A DNA stretch of 64,000 nt from JAMXLG01 sp963818925 (GCA_963818925.1 CAWFTN010000001.1:1178001-1242000); one strand, 5' to 3'; positions 40,855-49,677 are shown, counted from the stretch's first letter. Made by a program: numbers and translations. The notes: generated by a model from the letters alone, not told the origin.

Positions 40855-41445
40855 GTGAAGACGTACCTCGCGACGAAGAACGCCGGCAAGCTGGGGGAAA
40901 TTCGCAATATGTTTGCCGGCTCGACAATCGATCTTCACACGTACGACGGCTATGCCGATCCGGTTGAAGGCGACACGAGTTACGTTGCAAATGCGCTTCT
41001 GAAGGCGCGCGCGCTTCGCGATCAATTGTCGCAAGCGGGTATTCAGGAGGCCGTGCTTGCGGATGACAGCGGTATTGAGCTCGATGCGCTCGGCGGCCGA
41101 CCGGGAGTCCTTTCGGCCCGCTACGCGGGAGAAACCACTCCGTGGCCGCAACGGTTAGAAACCATGATGAACGAAGTTCGTCACGTTCCCGAAGAGCGTC
41201 GCGGCGCGCGGTTCGTTTGTGTGATGGCGCTGATTCTTCCCGACGGCCGCGAGATCGTCGTCGAAGGCGACGTGCGCGGACAAATAACGACGGGTTTGCG
41301 CGGTTCGAACGGCTTCGGTTACGATCCGATCTTTTATTATCCGCCGATCGGGAAGACGTTCGGCGAAATTCCTGAAGCGGAGAAGAACCAATTGAGTCAT
41401 CGCGGACGAGCCGCGCGTGCGCTACTGGAGGCGCTTGCGGCATGA
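40855..41445 (+). CDS. rdgB: XTP/dITP diphosphatase (non-canonical purine NTP pyrophosphatase)
   Basis: The 196-residue HAM1-family enzyme hydrolyses ITP, dITP and XTP to keep damaged purines out of nucleic acids. It has YLATKNAGKLGEIRNMF at the N-terminus, the VLADDSGIELDALGGRPGVLSARYAG substrate and metal loop, and GFGYDPIFYYPPIGKTFGEI then EKNQLSHRGRA. A GTG start at 40855 is used. It overlaps the next gene by 4 bases (ATGA at 41442-41445). Confidence 0.95.
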   Translation: MKTYLATKNAGKLGEIRNMFAGSTIDLHTYDGYADPVEGDTSYVANALLKARALRDQLSQAGIQEAVLADDSGIELDALGGRPGVLSARYAGETTPWPQRLETMMNEVRHVPEERRGARFVCVMALILPDGREIVVEGDVRGQITTGLRGSNGFGYDPIFYYPPIGKTFGEIPEAEKNQLSHRGRAARALLEALAA

Positions 41446-42302
41446 TCGATTCGACGCAAATCGTCGCAGCAAAAGAGGCGGAGATCCGCACGCTCGCCGC
41501 GCGCCGCTGGCCGGATGAACAGAGCCGCCAACTCTACATCAATCTCGCGCAATCGGCGCCGGCGGGATGCTGGGTAGCGCGTGACGTCGCCGACCCCGTC
41601 GGCATTGCGTTCGCGCACGAACTGGAAACCGAGTGGTTCGTTTCGGATCTCTTCGTCGAACCGTCGTTCCGTAATGCGGGTCTCGGCTGGAAGCTCATGC
41701 GTCAGGCGACTGCTGAGTCCGGGGATGCGTCCCTCGCGGGAATGATCGAAGCCGATAATGTGGGCTCACTAGCGTTCTTTCTGCGGCGCGGCATGGGATT
41801 GCACGTTCCGGTACTGCGCGTCAGCGGCGAGATTCCGCGAGAAGAGGAACTCGTGCAGATGGCAGCCGGCGATTATCGGTTTGCAACCGTGCCGATCGAT
41901 CCGCACGCGCACAAGTTCGCAATCGACGCGCTCGACCGCGAAGTACGCGGCACTGCGCGGCCGCAAGATCACGTCGCCTTCGCGCAGCTCGCGACGGGCA
42001 CTGCGTTCGTCTTGAACGACGAAATCGTCGGATATACGTACGTGTGGCCGGACGGACGCATCGGACCGCTTGTCGCCGCGTCAGGCGCGTATTTGATGCA
42101 GTTCCTCGGATTTGCATTGATGTCGCTTCGCCGCACGTACGGCGCATCGTGGTGCCTAGCTCTCGTTCCCGGCAGTAACGTGCGCATTATGCGCGCAGCA
42201 GTGCGCATGGGATTGACGCTCGATCAAGTCCGCATCTTCGCAACAGATCAGCCACAAATCGATCTCTCTCGCTACGTCGGGTTCCACGCGCTCGCGTTCT
42301 AG
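41442..42302 (+). CDS. Acetyltransferase with two GNAT-like domains
   Basis: The 286-residue protein has a first GNAT domain (about 35-130) with FVSDLFVEPSFRNAGLGWKLM, close to the acetyl-CoA motif, and ADNVGSLAFFLRRGMGLH. A second, more degenerate GNAT-like half (about 145-285) has DEIVGYTYVWPDGRIGPLVA and ALVPGSNVRIMRAAVRMGL. The acceptor is unknown. It is coupled to rdgB by an ATGA overlap, and the tRNA-Pro gene follows after 112 bases. Confidence 0.8.
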   Translation: MIDSTQIVAAKEAEIRTLAARRWPDEQSRQLYINLAQSAPAGCWVARDVADPVGIAFAHELETEWFVSDLFVEPSFRNAGLGWKLMRQATAESGDASLAGMIEADNVGSLAFFLRRGMGLHVPVLRVSGEIPREEELVQMAAGDYRFATVPIDPHAHKFAIDALDREVRGTARPQDHVAFAQLATGTAFVLNDEIVGYTYVWPDGRIGPLVAASGAYLMQFLGFALMSLRRTYGASWCLALVPGSNVRIMRAAVRMGLTLDQVRIFATDQPQIDLSRYVGFHALAF

Positions 42303-42414
42303 ATTGCCACACATTGGCAAGGATAGAAGCGCAGCTAGCGAAATGTGAAGTGCGCTGTGCGAACTGTCGCCGTCGAAAAACGAATAAGTAGTTTGCACGC
42401 GTTCACGGAAATGT

Positions 42415-42490
42415 CGGGGTGTAGCTCAGTTGGTAGAGCGCGACGTTTGGGACGTTGAGGCCGCTGGTTCGAGCCCAGTCACTCCGACCA
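42415..42490 (+). tRNA. tRNA-Pro (anticodon TGG)
   Basis: Acceptor CGGGGTG/CACTCCG, D arm GCTC/GAGC, anticodon stem CGACG/CGTTG around TTTGGGA (anticodon TGG), and T arm GCTGG-TTCGAGC-CCAGT. The discriminator is A (42487) and CCA is encoded at 42488-42490. Confidence 0.96.
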
Positions 42491-42535
42491 CTTGCAGGGG
42501 CGTGGTATCCTAGCCTGGTGCCTCGCCCTCTTCGA

Positions 42536-42609
<74 letters not shown>

Positions 42610-42633
42610 AAAAGACCCGCCCGGCATCGATGT

Positions 42634-42711
42634 GGTGGCTGTAGCTCAGTTGGTTAGAGCGTCGGTCTGTGGATCCGAAGGCCGGGGGTTCGAGCCCCCT
42701 CAGCCACCCCA
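42634..42711 (+). tRNA. tRNA-His (anticodon GTG)
   Basis: Acceptor GTGGCTG/CAGCCAC with an extra G at -1 (42634) opposite discriminator C (42708), as needed for histidyl-tRNA recognition. The anticodon stem TCGGT/TCCGA surrounds CTGTGGA (anticodon GTG). CCA is encoded at 42709-42711. Confidence 0.96.
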
Positions 42712-42730
42712 GAATTCACCGGAGTCTGCT

Positions 42731-42758
42731 AAGAAAAGCGGGCGCCGGTTTCTTTTTT
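42731..42758 (+). terminator. Putative terminator after the tRNA-Pro-Arg-His group
   Basis: AAGAAA (42731-42736) pairs with TTTCTT (42749-42754) around a GC-rich 12-base loop, and a run of T residues continues to 42758. The stem is A/T-rich and weak, but the position 20 bases after tRNA-His fits. Confidence 0.45.
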
Positions 42759-42811
42759 ACCTGCCTGCTTGGAAGTAGAAGACGGGATAGCCGAGAAGTC
42801 CCGTTTCGTCC

Positions 42812-45604
42812 ATGAAGCGCAAAGCCGCCGCCGCGGCATATTGGCGCGAGTCTTTGGGAATCGCGGTGACCGTTATAACCGCTATTCTCTTGGCCGTTGT
42901 GTTTTGGCAAACGAGCCGGCTCGGTGCGGAAGCAGGTCTTGATCGTGCGATGTTGGCGCGCGAGCGTCTCGGCGTATCCGAAACCGAGCGCTTGTTGCCA
43001 TTGCTGCAAAACGTCGACGATTATCGCGATGCGCTCATCCTCGACCGTCCCGACCTTACACCACGTCGACGTGCCGCCGATGCGAGGGTCGCCTCACTGA
43101 GTACGGAGTTCCATCGTGGCGACGCCGCGCAACTCGGCGTGACGACGCGGTGGGAAACACTCGAAGCGGGTTGGGACGAAGTTCGGAAACTCGCGCCCGG
43201 TCCGTCGTCACTCGATAAGCTTACGCAGTTCGCGCGGCCGATCGCCGACGTGTTCAGTGCGGTTCAGGATTCATCTAATCTTACGTACGATACGAGTCAA
43301 AGCGCGCAGAATCTCGGGCTTGGATTCGTGTACGAAACGCCGTATGCGTTCTCGTCGGCAGAGCGTCTCGCGACGCTCGTTGAGCTCGGCGTGAAGCAAC
43401 ACGGGTTGAATCTCAAGGAACGCATGTTCCTCGCGAATACGATCAGCGCGGTACGTACCGGCAGCGATCTCAGCGGCGATAACCTTTCGCAAGTCGCTCA
43501 GCAGCTCACAACGATGATTCCCGAGCGCGCAGCGGAGTGGAAGCAACTGCCCGTCCTCGAACAACAGCTTGCCGAGCGCGGAACGGAATTCGCGGACTGG
43601 GCCGCGACGAACGCGATGCTGACCGACGTACCAAACGTCGCGAACGCTCAGATCGCGGATCACATGTGGAGGATGCAGCGGGCGGCGCTCGCAATGCATA
43701 CGGCGGAAGGCGCGGCGCTCGATGCAAACTTAAAGATTCGGGGCGTGATCCAAGAACGACGGAACCGCTACTTTTATCTGTCGTTTCTCATCGGCGCAAT
43801 GATGATGGTGGGCATCATGCTGACAATCGCGCAGCTGATCGCGCGGCGGGATCGCATCGCACTACGTGAAGCGCAACAAGAGTCGGCCCGGTTCCAAGCC
43901 GAGCTCGCGCGTCAGCAGGCAGAAGAAGCGCTACGTTTGTCCGAAGCGCAATTCCGCGCGGTCTTCGACGGCGCCGCCGTCGGCATCGCAGTGGTGAATC
44001 GCACCGGAGCGCTGGTCGATGCGAACGACGTGTTCCGCACGATGTTCGGCGAGTCCATCACGCACGCGCTCGAGGGCCACGAGGGCGAACTCGCGCAATT
44101 GTTGGCCGGCGAACGTGAGACATTTGAATTCGAACAGACATCGCGTTCACCCAGCGGTCAAGAGATTTGGACCGACGTTACCGTTTCGATAGTTAACGAC
44201 GACGGCGATGAGCCGCTCTTCGCGATCTGTATGTTCCGCGATAAGACGGCACTGAAGCACAGCGAACGCCGGATGCAGCACGACAAAATGCACGACAGCT
44301 TGACCGGGCTGCCGAACCGTCAGCTCTTCGAAGAAGCGCTGCAAAACCGCTTCGATGAAGCAAACGCGTTACTCGACTCGTTTTTTGCCGTGCTCTTCGT
44401 TGACCTCGAACACTTCAAAGACGTCAACGAGTCGATGGGCCACGGCGCCGGCGACCTCGTCTTGACGCAAATCGCCGGGCGGCTGCGCTCGTCGGTCGAC
44501 ACACGAGACGTTGTCGCGCGCCTCGGAGGCGACGAGTTTGCCATCCTCATTCAGTCGCTGGGCGACATTCTCCACGTCGAGTCCGTTGCGCGGCGAATTT
44601 TAAGCAATCTTTCGAAGCCGATCACCATTGGGACGAAGGCCGTCTATCTTGGCGCCAGCGTCGGCATTGCGATCGGCTCCGCGAGCTACGAACACGCTGA
44701 AGACGTCATGCGCGACGCTGAAATCGCGATGCAGCATGCGAAAGGCATGGGCGCGCCGCGCTATGCGGTTTTCGATTCGAAGATGCATGCACGCGCGCTG
44801 CAGCGCTTGCAACTGATTAGCGACATGCGTCAGGCCCTCGAACGCAACGAATTCCGCCTGCTCTATCAACCGATCGTCAATCTCGGCGACGGCGCCGTAA
44901 TCGGCTGCGAGGCGTTGATCCGCTGGGATCACCCGACCGAGGGCGTCATCATGCCGAGCGAATTCATTCCACTCGCTGAGCAAACGGGATTGGCGTCGGC
45001 GGTCGGGCGGTTCGTACTCGGAACGGCGGCCGCGCAACTTGCGGCATGGCGCCGCAATCGCGGCGGGCCGATCGACTTCACAATGCACGTGAACATCTCG
45101 GCGAGCGAACTGAGCGATCCCGACTTCGAACGTATGCTGGTCGGGCTCATCGAACACCATGGCCTCCGGCCCTCTGACTTCATACTGGAGATCACGGAGA
45201 ATTTGGTGCTCGACGCCGGTACGCGTGCAAACATCACGCTTGAACGGATCCGCGATCGCGGATTCAAGATCTGTATCGATGACTTCGGCACCGGCTACTC
45301 GTCGATGCGCTATTTGCAGCAATTCAAAGTCGATGCGATCAAAATCGACAAGTCATTCGTTGCCGGCGCTGACGGCGATCTCGCAAGCGAGCCGATCGTT
45401 CGAACACTCATGACGCTCGCCGAAGCCTTCAACGTCCGCGTCGTCGCCGAGGGCGTCGAAACGGCGCGCCAGCGCGAAGCATTGCGCAACGCGGGATGCC
45501 GTCACGCGCAGGGGTACTTTTATTCGCGCTCGCTCTCCGCTGCGGAAATGGTCGGCTTGTATCCCGAGGTCCTCGGTCGAGCATCGCGCAGCGCGTCGGC
45601 GTGA
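42812..45604 (+). CDS. Membrane-bound sensor with PAS-GGDEF-EAL output
   Basis: The 930-residue protein has an N-terminal membrane helix (about 17-37), a long extracytoplasmic helical sensor (about 40-305), a second helix (about 309-332), a short coiled coil, one PAS domain (AVFDGAAVGIAVVNRTGALVD), a GGDEF domain with LGGDEFAILIQ and an EAL domain with CEALIRWDHP, EITENLVLD, DDFGTGYSSMRYLQQF and AEGVETARQ. Both output motifs look intact. The sensor shows no match I recognise; its helical heptad-like pattern resembles CHASE3 or four-helix-bundle sensors. It lies alone between two tRNA groups and starts 100 bases after tRNA-His. Confidence 0.87.
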   Translation: MKRKAAAAAYWRESLGIAVTVITAILLAVVFWQTSRLGAEAGLDRAMLARERLGVSETERLLPLLQNVDDYRDALILDRPDLTPRRRAADARVASLSTEFHRGDAAQLGVTTRWETLEAGWDEVRKLAPGPSSLDKLTQFARPIADVFSAVQDSSNLTYDTSQSAQNLGLGFVYETPYAFSSAERLATLVELGVKQHGLNLKERMFLANTISAVRTGSDLSGDNLSQVAQQLTTMIPERAAEWKQLPVLEQQLAERGTEFADWAATNAMLTDVPNVANAQIADHMWRMQRAALAMHTAEGAALDANLKIRGVIQERRNRYFYLSFLIGAMMMVGIMLTIAQLIARRDRIALREAQQESARFQAELARQQAEEALRLSEAQFRAVFDGAAVGIAVVNRTGALVDANDVFRTMFGESITHALEGHEGELAQLLAGERETFEFEQTSRSPSGQEIWTDVTVSIVNDDGDEPLFAICMFRDKTALKHSERRMQHDKMHDSLTGLPNRQLFEEALQNRFDEANALLDSFFAVLFVDLEHFKDVNESMGHGAGDLVLTQIAGRLRSSVDTRDVVARLGGDEFAILIQSLGDILHVESVARRILSNLSKPITIGTKAVYLGASVGIAIGSASYEHAEDVMRDAEIAMQHAKGMGAPRYAVFDSKMHARALQRLQLISDMRQALERNEFRLLYQPIVNLGDGAVIGCEALIRWDHPTEGVIMPSEFIPLAEQTGLASAVGRFVLGTAAAQLAAWRRNRGGPIDFTMHVNISASELSDPDFERMLVGLIEHHGLRPSDFILEITENLVLDAGTRANITLERIRDRGFKICIDDFGTGYSSMRYLQQFKVDAIKIDKSFVAGADGDLASEPIVRTLMTLAEAFNVRVVAEGVETARQREALRNAGCRHAQGYFYSRSLSAAEMVGLYPEVLGRASRSASA

Positions 45605-45656
45605 GCTGCAGGAGCACCTGGCGCAATATCGTATCAAGCGGTGCCTGAAATCCGGC

Positions 45657-45685
45657 TTGCCAAAGGGAGCACGCGAAGCTACAAT
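45657..45685 (+). promoter_or_regulatory. Promoter of the tRNA-Lys pair
   Basis: TTGCCA (45657-45662) and TACAAT (45680-45685) are separated by 17 bases, a good sigma-70-type promoter. The predicted start near 45692 gives a 27-base leader before the first tRNA-Lys at 45719. Confidence 0.65.
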
Positions 45686-45718
45686 ACGTCGGGTCCATAA
45701 AGCGAAGCGGGCGAACGT

Positions 45719-45791
45719 GCGCCTTTAGCTCAGTCGGTAGAGCAGTAGACTTTTAATCTATTGGTCCCGGGTTCGAGTCCCGGAGGGCGCA
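45719..45791 (+). tRNA. tRNA-Lys (anticodon TTT)
   Basis: Acceptor GCGCCTT/AGGGCGC, anticodon stem GTAGA/TCTAT around CTTTTAA (anticodon TTT), T arm CCGGG-TTCGAGT-CCCGG. The discriminator is A and CCA is not encoded. Confidence 0.96.
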
Positions 45792-45798
45792 AAACTAG

Positions 45799-45873
<75 letters not shown>

Positions 45874-45880
45874 AATTTAG

Positions 45881-45911
45881 GAAGCGGGTCCGCGTCGGCC
45901 CGCTTCTTTCT
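45881..45911 (+). terminator. Rho-independent terminator of the tRNA-Lys pair
   Basis: GAAGCGGG (45881-45888) is fully complementary to CCCGCTTC (45899-45906) with a 10-base loop, followed by TTTCT. It lies 8 bases after the second tRNA-Lys. Confidence 0.8.
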
Positions 45912-46101
45912 ATTCGGAGGCAACCATTAAGATCGACAACGTTGCTCCGCATGTCGACAAGATGGTGGCGATTGGCTGTTTTTCGCCGACAACCATGGCA
46001 ACGAAACTGACGTAAAAAGCTATTGGGACCGATATCGTCGCCTCCAGAGATTCGCGACTAATTTCCGGCTCATCTCCCAAGCGATGGTACCGAAAGCCCA
46101 A
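45910..46101 (-). CDS. Possible small membrane protein (doubtful)
   Basis: The 387-base stretch 45874-46260 holds a terminator, the osmC promoter and little else. On the minus strand a TTG-started frame of 63 codons ends at 45910 and is hydrophobic in its second half (ISVPIAFYVSFVAMVVG and ATLSILMVASE), like two membrane helices. It has no ribosome site, no recognised family, and overlaps the tRNA terminator by two bases. It could be a remnant or chance. Confidence 0.2.
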   Translation of the reverse strand: MGFRYHRLGDEPEISRESLEATISVPIAFYVSFVAMVVGEKQPIATILSTCGATLSILMVASE

Positions 46102-46217
46102 GGTTTTTCGGCGTTCGTCGTTTTTCGAGTAATCGAGCCCTTTTGCAGTTTTCCGGGCTATTGCGCAGTCTATTGCCCAATCGGTCTCGGCGCCGGGGCG
46201 ATCCTCGGTCCTATCGT

Positions 46218-46246
46218 TTGAAGCCGTGTATTTGACGCGCTACAAT
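46218..46246 (+). promoter_or_regulatory. Putative osmC-family gene promoter
   Basis: TTGAAG (46218-46223) and TACAAT (46241-46246) are 17 bases apart. The predicted start (about 46252-46254) falls on the GGAGG ribosome site (46249-46253), only 7-9 bases before the ATG. Either the transcript is nearly leaderless or the true promoter lies further upstream. Confidence 0.5.
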
Positions 46247-46260
46247 ACGGAGGACTTCAA

Positions 46261-46683
46261 ATGGTTATTTCAGCGCGCGTCCGCAACAGCAAAGGCGTCC
46301 ACTCGGCCGTCGTAACGAGCAGTGGAGAGGCCAAACACGTACCGATTCCGGCGAAAGCCGAGGGATTCGGCTCCGCGGTTTCCGGAGGTGAATTGCTCTT
46401 TCTTGCGCTTGCCACGTGTTATTGCAACGACGTCTACCGAGAAGCGAAAAAGTGCAACATCGAAATCCGCGAAATCGAAGTAGAAGTGACGGGATCATTT
46501 GGAGCGGAAGGCGAGACCGCGTACGCGGTACGATACAAGCCACGCATAAAATCCAGCGCGCCCTGGCAGCAGGTGCGCGAACTATTGCGCAACACCGATA
46601 GGGTTGCAGAGGTGCAGAAAACACTGCGCGCCGGCGTGCCCGTCGATCTTGTGATCGAAGAGCCGACGAAGGTCACGTCGTGA
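46261..46683 (+). CDS. OsmC/Ohr-family protein
   Basis: The 140-residue protein has the OsmC fold: strand-rich start (VISARVRNSKGVHSAVV), GFGSAVSGGELLFLALATCYCNDVYREA with one peroxidatic-type cysteine region (CYCNDV, two Cys within three residues) and EIREIEVEVTGSF. OsmC-like proteins reduce organic hydroperoxides, but in this branch the second catalytic Cys is often displaced, so activity is uncertain. GGAGG precedes the ATG by 7 bases. Its end overlaps the convergent DUF4242 gene by 11 bases. Confidence 0.85.
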   Translation: MVISARVRNSKGVHSAVVTSSGEAKHVPIPAKAEGFGSAVSGGELLFLALATCYCNDVYREAKKCNIEIREIEVEVTGSFGAEGETAYAVRYKPRIKSSAPWQQVRELLRNTDRVAEVQKTLRAGVPVDLVIEEPTKVTS

Positions 46684-46972
46684 CGAGCTGTTCCTCATGA
46701 TAGAAGTACGGATCGAGAACGCTCACCTGCTGCACGCTATCGACGGGTAGGCCGTTGATGGTTGCGGCTTCGCGAATCGCGTCTTCATTCGGTCCGTCGT
46801 AAACGCAATACGTCTTGGTCTTGTCGGCCGAGACGTACGAGTGAACCCAGGTCACGCCGTTCTTCGCGTTGTTTCCGACGACGTTCAGACAGGCTGCGAC
46901 TCCGTTCGCGTTGCTAGGAACGTGAAGCCCCTGAGGGAACGTGCGTTCAACCATGTATCTGGGCATGGACAC
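46673..46972 (-). CDS. DUF4242 family protein
   Basis: The 99-residue protein matches the small ferredoxin-like-fold DUF4242 family: YMVERTFPQGL at the start, VTWVHSYVSADKTKTYCVYDGPNEDAIREAATINGLP in the middle and VSVLDPYFY at the end. A Streptomyces relative has been reported to bind nickel, but the general role is unknown. It is convergent with the OsmC gene and divergent from the secreted protein at 47065. Confidence 0.85.
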   Translation of the reverse strand: MSMPRYMVERTFPQGLHVPSNANGVAACLNVVGNNAKNGVTWVHSYVSADKTKTYCVYDGPNEDAIREAATINGLPVDSVQQVSVLDPYFYHEEQLVTT

Positions 46973-47064
46973 CTCCGTCGCTTGGCACTCGGAGAGTCGT
47001 GCGCGGTGAGTTTCCGCTCCTGCCGGGGAAGCGTTCAGGAAACATTATGCTGCGGTAAGGTGTA

Positions 47065-48015
47065 ATGGGTAACGTGAGGATGCGAAAGGCGTTTTCGTGG
47101 ATAGCGTTGACGGCGGCGAGCGTAAGCGTGCTCGCAGCGCCGGCGCCTGCGCAACTCGATCCGTATCAGATCTTTGCAAACGCGCGGCAATACTGGATGC
47201 AGCAGCGGTATCCGCAGCAATTGCAATATCAGGTTGCTGTCGACATCACGGAAGGCGGAAAGGAACGCGTCGAGCATTATGATGCGTCCTACGACGCAGT
47301 CAATAACATGATCGATGTGGATCCCGAAAGCGACTACGAACGCGACCACCCGGTGAAACCGAGCGGCGTAAATTTTGGCTTCTTTGGAGTCAAAGTGAAC
47401 AAACCGTTGCCGACCGACGATTTTCTCGGTGTTCCAAAATTGCGTCCGAACTATTCGTTCGGAATGGCGCCGTTCGTTCCGGCGCCCGCTCCAACGCCGT
47501 TCAACTCCATGGCGTTGGTCAACGAAATTCGCAAAGAGTTTCACGATCCAAACCCGCGCAAGCCAAAGCCGCCTCCTTCGCCGGCGGCGTCAATACCTGA
47601 AATTGCGACCGTGTACGCGCAGAACCGCGAATATACGATCACGTTGCTCGGAACCGATACGATCGATGGGCACGCATGCTACCATCTCGGTCTCAAACCG
47701 GTCAAAGATCCCGGACGCTATCGCATTCGCGAAGCATGGATCGACCAAACGACGTTTGCGCCGTGGCGATTAAAAGACTCGACGAACTTCGTTGCCGGTG
47801 ATGCAACGTCGGTTCCGTGGACAATCCAGTTTAAAGACATCGCCGGCGCACACTATATCAGCGAAGAAGACGCTGATGCCCCGGTGTCATCGCAAGGTGA
47901 GATTTACACGCGCACCGCGGTTCGCTTCGAATCTGTCGCCGCAGCGTCGAAACCACCGCATATCGAACTCCCCGGCGGCAGCCGCGCGACGCTCGAAGAG
48001 CCTGAGTCGAAGTAG
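47065..48015 (+). CDS. Hypothetical secreted protein
   Basis: No family is recognised with certainty. The 316-residue protein has a signal peptide (about 1-29, ending APAPAQ) and a largely beta-strand mature part: LQYQVAVDITEGGKERVEHYDASYD, a proline-rich linker (NPRKPKPPPSPAASIP, about 170-185), then YTITLLGTDTIDGHACYHLGLKPV and REAWIDQTTFAPWRLKDSTNF. The last part resembles outer-membrane lipoprotein-sorting (LolA-like) or MucB-type folds that carry a substrate in a half barrel, but this is only a pattern impression. AAGG precedes the ATG. It is divergent from the DUF4242 gene. Confidence 0.7.
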   Translation: MGNVRMRKAFSWIALTAASVSVLAAPAPAQLDPYQIFANARQYWMQQRYPQQLQYQVAVDITEGGKERVEHYDASYDAVNNMIDVDPESDYERDHPVKPSGVNFGFFGVKVNKPLPTDDFLGVPKLRPNYSFGMAPFVPAPAPTPFNSMALVNEIRKEFHDPNPRKPKPPPSPAASIPEIATVYAQNREYTITLLGTDTIDGHACYHLGLKPVKDPGRYRIREAWIDQTTFAPWRLKDSTNFVAGDATSVPWTIQFKDIAGAHYISEEDADAPVSSQGEIYTRTAVRFESVAAASKPPHIELPGGSRATLEEPESK

Positions 48016-48076
48016 AAGGAAAACCAAAGGCCGCGTTCTATTTATGGTGGTCGCCGCGCCCGCCGGGGCCCGACGG

Positions 48077-48161
48077 GGGCAAGTGGCGGAACTGGCAGAC
48101 GCGCTGGATTTAGGTTCCAGTGGGGCAACCCGTCAGAGTTCGAGTCTCTGCTTGCCCACCA
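48077..48161 (+). tRNA. tRNA-Leu (anticodon TAG)
   Basis: Acceptor GGGCAAG/CTTGCCC, anticodon stem CTGGA/TCCAG around TTTAGGT (anticodon TAG), long variable arm TGGGGCAACCCGT typical of leucine, and T loop TTCGAGT. CCA is encoded at 48159-48161. Confidence 0.96.
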
Positions 48162-48229
48162 TCAGCCAAGCCAAAGCGACGGCAGACAAAGGTAGTTTTA
48201 GCACGCGCTAAGATTCTTTTGTTGAGTAT

Positions 48230-48304
48230 GCGGAAGTAGCTCAGTGGTAGAGCATCGCCTTGCCAAGGCGAGGGTCGCGAGTTCGAATCTCGTCTTCCGC
48301 TCCA
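48230..48304 (+). tRNA. tRNA-Gly (anticodon GCC)
   Basis: Acceptor GCGGAAG/CTTCCGC, anticodon stem TCGCC/GGCGA around TTGCCAA (anticodon GCC), T loop TTCGAAT. The discriminator is T and CCA is encoded at 48302-48304. Confidence 0.96.
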
Positions 48305-48313
48305 TGAGTTTGT

Positions 48314-48352
48314 AAGGGGCGCTGGCGCTGGGGCGCCGAAGCGCTCCTTTAC
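48314..48352 (+). terminator. Strong hairpin terminator between tRNA-Gly and tig
   Basis: AAGGGGCGCT (48314-48323) pairs with AGCGCTCCTT (48340-48349) with one mismatch, and an inner GGCGC/GCGCC stem extends it. A short T-rich stretch follows. It separates the tRNA transcript from the tig-clpP-clpX operon. Confidence 0.65.
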
Positions 48353-48381
48353 GTTTAAGACGCAGAGAAAGCAGTCGCCCG

Positions 48382-49677
48382 TTGAGTAGCTCGACCCTCA
48401 ATCGTCTCGCTCCCACGCAGGTGGAGCTCGAGATCCCAATCACCGCCGAAGAGCTCGCCGCCGCCGAAGAGCGCGCCTTCCGCAAGCTTGCTAAGAACGT
48501 CAAGCTGCCCGGCTTCCGCGCCGGTAAGGTGCCGCGCAAGATTTTCGAACAGACCTACGGCTCGAACGCTATTACGAGCCAGGCGATGGAAGACATCGTC
48601 CCCGAGGTCTACGCGAAGGCGGTTCGCGAGCATGACCTCGATCCGGTCGACCGCCCGAAGATGGAGTTGGTCCCGGTCGAAGATGGTCAGCCACCGAAGC
48701 TGAAGGCCCTCGTCGACGTCCGTCCCGAGATCGACCTCGGCGAGTACAAAGGCATCGAAGTCGAGCGCGAGCCGGTCGAGATCACCGACGAGGATGTCGA
48801 GCGCAGCATTCAGTCCCTCGCCAAGGAACGCGCCACCCTCGTGCCGGTCGAGCGTCCGGCACAGCTCGGCGACGTCGTGACAATGGACTATGAAGGAAAG
48901 ATCGATACCGTCGCCTTCGAAGGCGGCAGCGCCCAGGGGCAGATGACCGAGCTTGACGAGAACCGGTTCATCCCCGGTTTCGCGAGCGGCATTGCCGGCA
49001 TGAGCGCCGGCGAGACCAAAGACGTCGAAGCGATTTTTCCACAGGAATATCCACAGGGAGATCTGGCGGGAAAGACGGCTGTATTCACGGTGACCGTGCA
49101 TGACGTCAAAGCACTCGAAATGCCGGCGATCGATGACGAATTCGCGAAATCGATTTCAGAAAATGAGTCGCTCGACGCACTTCGCGCCGATGTGCGCAAG
49201 CGGTTGGAAACGATTGCCGAGTCCCGCGCGCGCCGCGCCGTCGGAAACACGGTGATGGAGAAGCTGCTCGAGACACGCGATTTCCCCTTGCCGGAAGTTC
49301 TTGTGGACCGCGAGATCGACCATATGATCAACGATGCGGCCGGATCGTCCGCGCGCGCCGGCGTCAGCTTTGAGGACTACCTCAAGGAAGCGGGTAAGAG
49401 CGAGGATGAACTTCGCTCGGAATACCGAGCGGACGCGCAGACGCGCGTCAAAGGGACGCTTTTGATCGAAGCGATCGCAAAAACCGAGAATATCAATGCC
49501 ACGCCGGCTGACGTCGCGGAAGAACTCGCTGCACTTGCGCGGCAGTACGGCCAGCCCGTAGACCGTATTCGCAAAGCCCTCGGAAACAACGTATTATCGT
49601 TGATGGACGGTATTGTCAGGAATAAGACCCTCGACTTCCTCATCGACAACGCGAATGTCGTCGACAAAGAGAAGTAG
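48382..49677 (+). CDS. tig: Trigger factor (ribosome-associated chaperone, prolyl isomerase)
   Basis: The 431-residue chaperone binds the ribosome exit tunnel and folds nascent chains. It has the ribosome-binding signature GFRAGKVPRKI (about 48-58; canonical GFRxGKxP), the FKBP-type isomerase domain (GDVVTMDYEGKIDTVAFEGG to MSAGETKDVEAIFPQEYP, about 155-240) and the C-terminal substrate arms. A TTG start at 48382 is used; its ribosome site is weak. It stands directly before clpP and clpX, the classical quality-control order. Confidence 0.95.
   Translation: MSSSTLNRLAPTQVELEIPITAEELAAAEERAFRKLAKNVKLPGFRAGKVPRKIFEQTYGSNAITSQAMEDIVPEVYAKAVREHDLDPVDRPKMELVPVEDGQPPKLKALVDVRPEIDLGEYKGIEVEREPVEITDEDVERSIQSLAKERATLVPVERPAQLGDVVTMDYEGKIDTVAFEGGSAQGQMTELDENRFIPGFASGIAGMSAGETKDVEAIFPQEYPQGDLAGKTAVFTVTVHDVKALEMPAIDDEFAKSISENESLDALRADVRKRLETIAESRARRAVGNTVMEKLLETRDFPLPEVLVDREIDHMINDAAGSSARAGVSFEDYLKEAGKSEDELRSEYRADAQTRVKGTLLIEAIAKTENINATPADVAEELAALARQYGQPVDRIRKALGNNVLSLMDGIVRNKTLDFLIDNANVVDKEK

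Noticed and set aside
42304..42320. TTGCCA/TGGCAA inverted repeat after the acetyltransferase gene as a terminator
   Set aside because: The 6-bp stem has no T run, so it is not convincing as a terminator or operator.
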